Assembly: GCF_017539065.1 (NCBI RefSeq)
Contig: NZ_JAFYHP010000017.1
Span: 1 to 33,760, forward strand
Direction: 5' to 3'
DNA from: Methanobrevibacter sp.
Lineage (GTDB): Archaea; Methanobacteriota; Methanobacteria; Methanobacteriales; Methanobacteriaceae
DNA: 33,760 nt
Shown here: one piece after another, positions 25,232 to 32,800 of the stretch
Layout of the letters: every line of letters begins with the position of its first letter
Position numbering within the stretch: the first letter of the stretch is position 1
Translations under genes and position numbers: made by a program
The notes under the pieces: model-generated
What the model saw: only the letters and a program-made list of their open reading frames with translations
What the model was told of the DNA's origin: nothing
Database searches by the model: none

Positions 25232-25375
25232 ATGGCAATTAATCAATTAGAAAGTAATTTGGCAGCAATTACTAGAACATTGGCTCAACTTGAAAAAGAC
25301 GGCTGTACTGACGAAAAAATTTTAAATGAACTTCGTGAAGAAAGGGATAAAATCCTTAAGGATTTAAATATCTAA
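25232..25375 (+). CDS. Short 47-residue helical protein, probably leaderless
   Basis: ATG at 25232 opens a 47-codon frame ending in TAA at 25373-25375. The product begins MAINQLESNLAAITRTLAQL, continues with a KDGCTDEK turn and ends in a second charged helix (NELREERDKILKDLNI). It would fold as two amphipathic helices, perhaps a helical hairpin or coiled coil. There is no ribosome binding site, but TTTATATA lies 28 bases upstream, which fits leaderless translation. The frame fills the gap between LSm and surE and overlaps the surE end by 12 bases. I do not recognise a family; function unknown. Confidence 0.65.
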   Translation: MAINQLESNLAAITRTLAQLEKDGCTDEKILNELREERDKILKDLNI

Positions 25376-26149
25376 AAAATCTTTCAAATCTTTTATAGAA
25401 CCAGTTTGGTCTATTTTTAATGGGGTTATTGAAGTTTTATGAGATTCACGCAATACATAACCATCACTTCCAGGAGCATGTGAGTCATATGGCTCACCGT
25501 CAATCCAGTAATATGGCTTTCCACGGGGATCTAAGCGTTTTTCAATAATTGGAAGGTACATCCTGTCACTTAAATGGGAAATTTCAAACTCCTCATCTGA
25601 AGGATTGGCAGGAATATTAACATTCAACAAATCAATTCCTTCAGGCAAACCTTTTTTTAAAACAATTTTTGTTAATTTATTGAGCATTTTCTTGGCAAAT
25701 TCAAAATCAACCTGTATTTCGCCATTTTCAAATTTTATATCGTCACGTGTCACTTCTTGTGAAATTGCTATTGTTGGAATTCCAAAGCTGGCAGCTTCGA
25801 TTGCCGCTCCCAGTGTTCCGGATGTTGTAAGTTCTGCTTTACCGATGTTGAAACCGGTGTTTATTCCTGAAATCATTATGTCAGGTTTTTCGTCCATGAT
25901 TTCAAATAATGCGAGGGTAACTGCATCGGTCGGTGTTCCGCTGACACCATAGCCTTTACTCCCATCTCTTAAAGTATATTCATTCATTCTTAATGATTCG
26001 AATAAGGTTAGGGCATGACCGATTCCGCTTTGTTGAGTTTCAGGAGCTACTACATAGGTATCACATAAATCTTCAATTGCATTTTTACAAGCAAGGATTC
26101 CTGAAGCGGTTATTCCATCGTCATTACTAATTAATGCTTTCATATACAT
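25364..26149 (-). CDS. surE: 5'/3'-nucleotidase SurE
   Basis: SurE is a metal-dependent phosphatase that dephosphorylates nucleoside monophosphates. The 261 residues begin with the metal-binding LISNDDGITASGI (Asp10, Asp11), then VVAPETQQSGIGHALTL with the metal-ligand Ser, VSGTPTDAVTLAL, and DIMISGINTGFNIG with the ligand Asn and substrate loop. There is no ribosome binding site before ATG 26149 or ATG 26143; a TTATTTAAAA box about 24 bases upstream suggests a leaderless start. Its 3' end overlaps the short ORF on the other strand. Confidence 0.94.
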   Translation of the reverse strand: MYMKALISNDDGITASGILACKNAIEDLCDTYVVAPETQQSGIGHALTLFESLRMNEYTLRDGSKGYGVSGTPTDAVTLALFEIMDEKPDIMISGINTGFNIGKAELTTSGTLGAAIEAASFGIPTIAISQEVTRDDIKFENGEIQVDFEFAKKMLNKLTKIVLKKGLPEGIDLLNVNIPANPSDEEFEISHLSDRMYLPIIEKRLDPRGKPYYWIDGEPYDSHAPGSDGYVLRESHKTSITPLKIDQTGSIKDLKDFLDI

Positions 26150-26257
26150 TATTGGGTAGTTTATTTTTTAAATAATTTTAGGTTTGGCATGAATTCTGAT
26201 TGCATAGAAAACTATAAAAATATAATTATAAAAAAGTTTAATAACAATTTATTCCAT

Positions 26258-26266
26258 AAAATATAA
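26258..26266 (+). promoter_or_regulatory. Probable TATA box of the Mrr-like gene
   Basis: AAATATAAT about 37 bases before the TTG start predicts a transcript start near 26287, with the binding site AGGGTGG in a short leader. Confidence 0.35.
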
Positions 26267-26298
26267 TATTATTGTAAAAAACACACAAGGGTGGAAAC

Positions 26299-27207
26299 TT
26301 GGAAAAACCACAATTAATTAATTTTATAGCGAAAGTAATGGAGGACTCTGGTTTTAAGGTTTATAAGAATTTTAAAACCTCGCAAAAAGTCATCGACATA
26401 TATGCTATTCTGCCCACTACAATTGGGGATTTTGGGGTAGTTGTAGCATGTAAGAATTACGATAAAGAATTCAGAATTGGTGTAGATGTATTAAAGGAAA
26501 TGGAAGAAGTGCAAGATAGTCTTAAAGCTTCCAAAGTAACTATTGTAACTTCAGCATATTTCTCCGAGCAGGCAAAAAACTATGCGCTTAGGAAAAATAT
26601 TAAATTAGTTGATCGTGACAATTTACTTGAAATGGCTAAAAAATATCAAGACAGGACTAATCAAACAACTCTTGACAATACTCCATATGATGGTGGCGCA
26701 TCAGTTTATATTGAGGACGAATACCCTGAATATACTTATGACGCTTCTGACATGGAATATATCATGCAAAGAAGAGATGCACAGCCTCAATTTTACAAAA
26801 ATACATTATACAGACAAGTTGATGAAGACAAACCTAGGGGAATTTCTTCACTGTTAAATAGGAGACCTTCACGTAAATCTGGTAGTTTAAGTCCTTATAC
26901 TCAAACTAACTTATATAACTATAATTCAAGGCCAAGCAGATTTGGCCCGGATTCATTATTCTTCAAAATAGTCCAAAATCCTATTGGATTAATTTTACTT
27001 GTTGTAATTGTATCATATTTGATTTCAGTTATTGCAGGGTTACTCGGAATGGATGCGGGCATGGTTGGTTTAATTGAAATGTTCATTGCATTGGCTCTCT
27101 CTTATGGATTGTCATTCTATACAGACAGAAATGCGGATTTCATTGTAAAAGGAACATTCGTGTTCTTCATTTCATTGATTATTTTGATTATCTTAATTTT
27201 TGTATAA
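26299..27207 (+). CDS. Mrr-like restriction-endonuclease-fold protein with C-terminal membrane segments
   Basis: A 302-residue protein. Residues 1-115 resemble the Mrr/PD-(D/E)xK nuclease domain: IDIYAILPT with Asp33, GVVVACKNYDKE with Lys52, then VLKEMEEVQDSLKASKVTIVTSAYFSEQAKNYA and a last strand IKLVDRDNLLEMA, a common Mrr ending. The position normally Glu or Gln two before Lys52 is Ala50, so catalysis may be lost or altered. A low-complexity, Tyr/Arg-rich linker (about 120-215) leads to three hydrophobic helices (about 225-300), so the domain faces the cytoplasm from the membrane. The start is TTG 26299 with AGGGTGG upstream. Its last 15 bases overlap the convergent polymerase gene. A role in DNA quality control or defence is possible but not shown. 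Confidence 0.75.
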   Translation: MEKPQLINFIAKVMEDSGFKVYKNFKTSQKVIDIYAILPTTIGDFGVVVACKNYDKEFRIGVDVLKEMEEVQDSLKASKVTIVTSAYFSEQAKNYALRKNIKLVDRDNLLEMAKKYQDRTNQTTLDNTPYDGGASVYIEDEYPEYTYDASDMEYIMQRRDAQPQFYKNTLYRQVDEDKPRGISSLLNRRPSRKSGSLSPYTQTNLYNYNSRPSRFGPDSLFFKIVQNPIGLILLVVIVSYLISVIAGLLGMDAGMVGLIEMFIALALSYGLSFYTDRNADFIVKGTFVFFISLIILIILIFV

Positions 27208-28233
27208 GGTAATTAGAATATAAACTAAACCTATTAGGTATAAAAACCAAATCATAATGTCTGTTGGTCCAGTTTCTATCCAAATAATTGTGTGTGTTAA
27301 GATGATGGAGTAAATCCCCACTCCAATTCCTTTTTTTAATTTATAGACTAATTCTAAAAATGTTCCCATAAACAGCATTTGGACAGTCAATCCAAGATAT
27401 CCAAAATCAAGCATCACGGGTCCGAATAATGTTGATGTTAAACAGACTGTATAGTGCAGGACATATTCTCCAATGAAAGTTCTTGGACTTCCGGATGAGA
27501 AAATCATGCTAAGAATGTGTCCGTTTGTAGTTCCGGCTAATGGGATGATTTTTTCAAATACTTCTAAGGTAAATGCCGCACGGTAAAATATCAATTCCAA
27601 TGGATTCAATGTCCAATGTTGTCCTGCGATTGATTGGGAAGCGATATATCCAACGGCCATCAGTCCGATTACTATCAGAGCTATGAACAGTATTCCAAAT
27701 TTTCTTGAAATCTTGTCCAGATAATATAGTGTGATGAATGAACTGCCCAGGATTCCCAGAACTGAAGTTCTGTAGCCGTTCAGGCCGAATATTAATGCCC
27801 CTATCATGATTAAAATCAAATATTCGCGTCTGTAGTATTTTGCAAGAAGCAAATTGATCATGATTAAAAATAGTGGGTAAGCTATTCTCCAAATGTTTGT
27901 AGTGGCGTTTGCTTTTAATGTGCTGTTGAAGAGAGGAATTCCTCCCAAAAGAACCAGATTTAGTGCTTGCAGGATTAAGGCGATTATTGCAAATGCCAAT
28001 AGCAATTTTTCACTTAAAAATGTTATTTCATTTCCTTCAATCTTTATTTTGTATTTGACAAGCAGTACGCCGATGGCGAATATGATGCAGGCAAAAACAA
28101 CTGTTAAAATAACTTCCAGCTTTAAGGGATCTTCAAATCTGTAATTGAATGATCCGATATAGCCCATTGCGAGAAATGCAAGTATTCCAACAACCAAAAT
28201 CAACGGATTGAAAAAATCGATTTTACTTTTCAT
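27193..28233 (-). CDS. Oligosaccharide repeat unit polymerase-like membrane protein
   Basis: A 346-residue protein with about ten to eleven hydrophobic helices. It resembles the archaeal family annotated as oligosaccharide repeat unit (O-antigen-type, Wzy-like) polymerases. A conserved-looking loop has GLNGYRTSVLGILG in the middle and SPRTFIGEYVLHYT with LDFGYLGLTVQMLFMGTF later, where Wzy-type enzymes keep functional Arg residues. It may polymerise surface or pseudomurein-associated glycans; this is an inference from topology and family resemblance. I start at ATG 28233, which follows GGAGATT; the TTG at 28245 is upstream of that site. It begins one base after the cfbB stop, so they form an operon. 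Confidence 0.75.
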   Translation of the reverse strand: MKSKIDFFNPLILVVGILAFLAMGYIGSFNYRFEDPLKLEVILTVVFACIIFAIGVLLVKYKIKIEGNEITFLSEKLLLAFAIIALILQALNLVLLGGIPLFNSTLKANATTNIWRIAYPLFLIMINLLLAKYYRREYLILIMIGALIFGLNGYRTSVLGILGSSFITLYYLDKISRKFGILFIALIVIGLMAVGYIASQSIAGQHWTLNPLELIFYRAAFTLEVFEKIIPLAGTTNGHILSMIFSSGSPRTFIGEYVLHYTVCLTSTLFGPVMLDFGYLGLTVQMLFMGTFLELVYKLKKGIGVGIYSIILTHTIIWIETGPTDIMIWFLYLIGLVYILITLYKN

Positions 28234-28234
28234 G

Positions 28235-29584
28235 TTAATCTCCAAGTTCTCTTGCAGAAATTGCTAGATTTCCTCCAAAATTAGGCATTGCCGCTACATG
28301 AGTGTGGACATAGCTTGCAAGGGTATTCTTTTCCATAAACCCGTCTTGAAGCTCATAAGAACCTTTGCCTCTTGTAATTTTAAAGGCCAATGGATGTTGC
28401 AGTTTGTCCACAATGACTTTTGAATAGTGGAATTCATGACCATGGAAAATTTCTCCTTTTTTGGAGATGATGTTGTCCTGTTGCACTTCAGCTATTGTGT
28501 ATTTCAAAGCTTGGACGCGGTCTGTCAAAATGGCCTTATATGGGTAGATGTCAACCACCTTATCGTCATGTATTGAGTTCATAAGATACATCAAACCTCC
28601 ACATTCGGCAAAAATTGGTCTTGATTCGTTGTGGAATTGTTTAATGTCTTTAAGCATTTGTGTGTTAGCAGATAATTCCTTTGAGAATAATTCGGGATAT
28701 CCTCCTCCTATGTATAGGCCGTCAATGTCGGGAAGGTTTTCATCATTCAATGGTGAGAAATATTCAATCTTTGCATTGTTGGCTTCCAAAGCTTCAATGT
28801 TTTCCTTATAATAGAAATTGAATACTTCATCATATGCCACACCGATTTTAACAGGTTCTTTATTCAATTTGTTCCAGATAGGCACAATTTCAGAATCTAT
28901 TTTAGGTGCGGTCTTGGCTATTTCTACCAATCTGTCCAAATCTATTGATTCTTTAATTGTTTTTGACCAGATGTCGATGAACTTGATTGAAGTTTCCCTT
29001 TCACGTGCGGGAACAAGGCCCAAGTGCCTTTGCTCGATTGAAATGTTATCATCCCTTACAATGCCTCCAATGACTTCGGTATTGGTAATCTCTTCAATCG
29101 ACCTTTTTGTTTTCTCGTAGTGCGCTTTGTTTTTAACCTTATTGAGGATAACTCCTGCTATGTTGACTTCAGGATCCAATGATTTGAAGCCCAATACGAG
29201 AGCCGCCGCACTTTTGACAAGACTTCGTGAGTTTATGATTAATATCACTGGGGCTTGAAGTGATTTTGCAACACTGGCGGTACTTCCAATATCATTTATA
29301 GAGTCGATTCCTTCATATAATCCGCGAACGCCTTCGATAACCGCAATGTCTTTTCCTTTCATTCCTTTGAGATATGAATCTCTGACCTGACCTTCTTTCA
29401 TAAAAAACGAATCTAAGTTTCTTGAAGTGTTTCCGGTCGCTAATGTGTGGTAGGATGGGTCAATGTAATCCGGTCCAACCTTAAATGGCTGAACATTGTA
29501 TTTTTCACTTAGAGCTTTCATTATTCCGGTTGCGATTGTGGTTTTTCCAACTGCACTTCCGGTTCCTGCTAAAATTATTCTCAT
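28235..29584 (-). CDS. cfbB: Ni-sirohydrochlorin / cobyrinate a,c-diamide synthase
   Basis: A 449-residue CobB/CbiA-family enzyme that amidates the a and c acetate side chains of a tetrapyrrole using glutamine and ATP. In methanogens this acts on Ni-sirohydrochlorin for coenzyme F430, and the same family acts on cobyrinate for B12. It has an N-terminal P-loop [10 protein letters not shown] (residues 7-16), [11 protein letters not shown] and EGVRGLYEG, and a class I glutamine amidotransferase domain with Cys328 in [11 protein letters not shown] and His427/His429 in VHTHVAAM. Whether it is F430- or B12-specific cannot be decided here. A TATA-like stretch ends about 20 bases upstream, so the mRNA is leaderless or nearly so. 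Confidence 0.88.
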   Translation of the reverse strand: MRIILAGTGSAVGKTTIATGIMKALSEKYNVQPFKVGPDYIDPSYHTLATGNTSRNLDSFFMKEGQVRDSYLKGMKGKDIAVIEGVRGLYEGIDSINDIGSTASVAKSLQAPVILIINSRSLVKSAAALVLGFKSLDPEVNIAGVILNKVKNKAHYEKTKRSIEEITNTEVIGGIVRDDNISIEQRHLGLVPARERETSIKFIDIWSKTIKESIDLDRLVEIAKTAPKIDSEIVPIWNKLNKEPVKIGVAYDEVFNFYYKENIEALEANNAKIEYFSPLNDENLPDIDGLYIGGGYPELFSKELSANTQMLKDIKQFHNESRPIFAECGGLMYLMNSIHDDKVVDIYPYKAILTDRVQALKYTIAEVQQDNIISKKGEIFHGHEFHYSKVIVDKLQHPLAFKITRGKGSYELQDGFMEKNTLASYVHTHVAAMPNFGGNLAISARELGD

Positions 29585-29604
29585 GTATGATAAATTTGTA
29601 TTTT

Positions 29605-29620
29605 AGTATTATATATAATA
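29605..29620 (-). promoter_or_regulatory. TATA box of cfbB
   Basis: The stretch reads TATTATATATAATAC-like on the minus strand and is centred about 28 bases before the ATG at 29584. Transcription should start within a few bases of the ATG, and no ribosome binding site is present. Confidence 0.45.
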
Positions 29621-29755
29621 TTATTAAAATCGAATTCTATCATGATTTTTTTACAAATTTTGTTATATGTCTAATTTTAATTTTAATGGAATTGTATTTT
29701 TTTTATTATTTGAAGCAATATGTTAAAAATGTGATTAAAATGTAATGGATATTTT

Positions 29756-29765
29756 ACTTATATAA
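29756..29765 (+). promoter_or_regulatory. Probable TATA box of the beta-helix adhesin gene
   Basis: ACTTATATAA is the best TATA match in the 273-base gap. It would give a leader of roughly 70 bases. Other AT-rich TATA-like stretches lie nearer the gene (about 29785 and 29821), so the exact start is open. Confidence 0.35.
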
Positions 29766-29857
29766 CTTTAAATATCATTTAAAACTAATATATTATCATA
29801 TTTTAACTTAATCAATTTTAATTTAAAATATGTCAATAAAATATGAGGTCACGTAAA

Positions 29858-32800
29858 ATGAAGAAATCGAAAATTTCAATATTGTTACTGGTAATGGTAA
29901 TGATATTAGCAATTTCTGCTGTTTCTGCAGCAGATATAGACGATACTTCAGACACAGCTATACAGGCTGTAGATGAAGCGCCTGTTGATGAGGTTGCTTC
30001 TGAAGATGTCGACGCAGTTGCGGCGACGGATGATACAGATGTATTGGCTGCTGATGGAGATGGAAATTTCACCGAACTTCAAAGCTCAATCGACTCAAGC
30101 GGAACAGTCATAATGTCAAGGGACTACGTTCGCGCTGATGGTGAAAATACTCTATCAATCTCAAAAGATGTTACTATTTTAGGTAATAATCACAAGATTG
30201 ATGGAAGCAATTTAGGTGGAATTTTTAATGTTAACTCAGGTTACACCTTAACATTAATGGGTGTAACATTGATAAATGGTAATGCTGAAAACGGTGGAGC
30301 TATTTACAATAATGGAGGAACATTAACCATTGTTAATTCTAACTTCTTAAACAACACTGCTACAAAAAGCGGTGGAGCAATATACAATAATGGTGGTTCT
30401 ATAACTGTAACTGGTTCTACTTTTGACGGAAATGACTTAACCGACCGTACTGTAAACGGTTATGGTGGTGCTGCAATTTATTCTGAAAATGGTGATGTGC
30501 TCATATCCACTTCTACAGTATCTAATAATTTAAAAGATATCGTACACCGTGGTGGAACAGGCGCATACACTGGTGACTTAAGTAGTGCAGCCGTAACAAA
30601 TAAAAATGGTGCTTTAACCGTAACAGATTCCACATTTGAAAATAACAGCGGATCATACGGTGGTGCAATATTAAGTCAAGGAACAACTTCCAATTTACTT
30701 GTTTCCGGTTCTGCTTTTAATAATAACTTCGCATTCAATGGTGGTGCTATTTACTGCCCTAATGGAAATTATTATATATCAGAATCCAATTTCACTGGAA
30801 ATAAAGTAAGAGGAACAGGAAGTTCAAATACTAATTATGCAAATGGTGGAGCAATCGCTGCTACAGAGTCTACTAGTGATTGCATAATAGCTGATTGTGT
30901 TTTCAAAGACAATAGTGCTACTATGGGTGGTGCAATTTCAACTACCAATACCCAAGTAACTGGTTGTACTTTTATTAACAATACAGCTAAAGCAGCTTAT
31001 TCCGAAACATTTAATGGAAAAATCAATAACCGTGGAGGAATGGGCGGTGCAACATACAGTGATTCTGTAATGACCATAACAGGTTGTACTTTCGAAAATA
31101 ATACATCACGTTCTGATGCAGTATATATTAGGGAAGGTACTATAACTGATTCATCTTTCACTAATACAATCATTGCTCCTAATAGGGGACCTTTAACCAT
31201 TTCTAATAACACTTACGACAATTCAGGTGACGATATTAAAGGTGGTAATAGTCCTTCAATTTATTTCGATGGTGTTGGAGAGATTCCAAAAATAACTGGT
31301 GCTAAAGTTTACTATGACGCTACTAGTTTCAGCGATATACAAGCTATGATTGATAGTGGAACTACAGCAACCGTCTACTTAACTGGTGATGTTACTAAAC
31401 TAGATTCAGAATATGAAACCTTTGCAAACGGTATTCACGTAAACAGGTCATTTTCAATAAATGCTGATGGCCATACTATTACAGCTAATGATGGTAAAGT
31501 ATTCACTGTAGATGAAAGCGGTAGTTTAAGTTTATCTAATGCTAATGTTGTTGGGGATGGCACTGCTGCAATAATCAACAATAATGTAGTAACAGTAGGT
31601 TTAACTACTAATTTCTCAAATGTTGGGGATTATGCTATTGAAAATAACGGTAGGGTTTCCCAATCTAGTCTCACTACTTTTACTCAATTATCTAATCTTA
31701 TTGCTCTAGTTAATGGTGGAGAAATCTATATAGGCTCATCCAAAATCACTAAAGCGGATGATGAAAAAGCAACATTTGCCGACGGTATCGTTGTTGATAA
31801 AAATTTAACTATTATTGGCTATGCTAACAGCAAACGTGTAATTAGCACATATTTAGATGCAGATAACTCAGGCAGAATCTTTGCTGTAAATGATGGCGCT
31901 ACATTAACCTTAAATAATATTATTTTAAAGAACGGTAATGCTGAAAAAGGTGGTGCTGTTTATGTAGAAGCTGCTAACGGTTTCATTGCTAAAACCGTAG
32001 ACTTCATCAATAACACTGCAGTTTATCGTGGTGGAGCAATCTACTCTGAAGGTAGTGTAAATGTTGATAACAGCGTATTTGACAGTAATGACATTACATT
32101 CAGGACTAGAAATGATGATAATGGTGGTGCAGCAATCTACAACTTAAATGGTGATTTAACTATTTCAAACACCAATATTACCAATAACCTTAAGGATATT
32201 GTTATCCGTAATGGTAATGCTGGTGATTTATTAGTTGGTGTTGTTGTAACTTCTGGTGATACTTTAATTACTGATTCTTACTTTGCAAACAACACTGGAT
32301 CTTGGGGTGGAGCAATATCCTCTCTCGGATACATGAACACCGAACCTTACACTTTAACTGTTAAAAATACTAAATTTGAAGGAAACAACGCTACCTTTGG
32401 TGGTGCAATCTTTGTAGAATCCTCAAACTTAGTAGTCGATAATTCCACTTTCGAAAACAACAAAGGCGTAGGTGTAGGAAGTTCTGGAACTTCCAATACT
32501 CAAGGTGGAGCAATAGTCGTATTCCCTCAAGGCGCTTCTGCTGAAATTACCGATTCAACATTTATTGCTAACTCTGCTAATGTTGGTGGTGCTGTAAGTC
32601 TTGCAGGTGTTGATGGAGATTCATTAATCGACAATTGTACATTCACAGATAACGTAGCTTCCAGCGAAGGAGGAGCAGTTTACCTTTGGACCCAAGATGA
32701 TGCAAATATAGCCGTAGAAAATTCCAAATTTGAAGGCAACACAGCACCATGGGGTAATGCAATTTCCAATGACGGAATATTAAGTTTGTCAAACAACACA

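Noticed and set aside
26299..28233. A defence island around the Mrr-like gene
   Set aside because: Neighbours are surE, a glycan polymerase-like gene and cfbB; no methylase, helicase, toxin, integrase or CRISPR element is present.
29485..29745. An 86-codon plus-strand frame before the beta-helix adhesin
   Set aside because: It starts antisense inside cfbB and continues through AT-rich promoter DNA; composition is Phe/Leu-rich and not protein-like.
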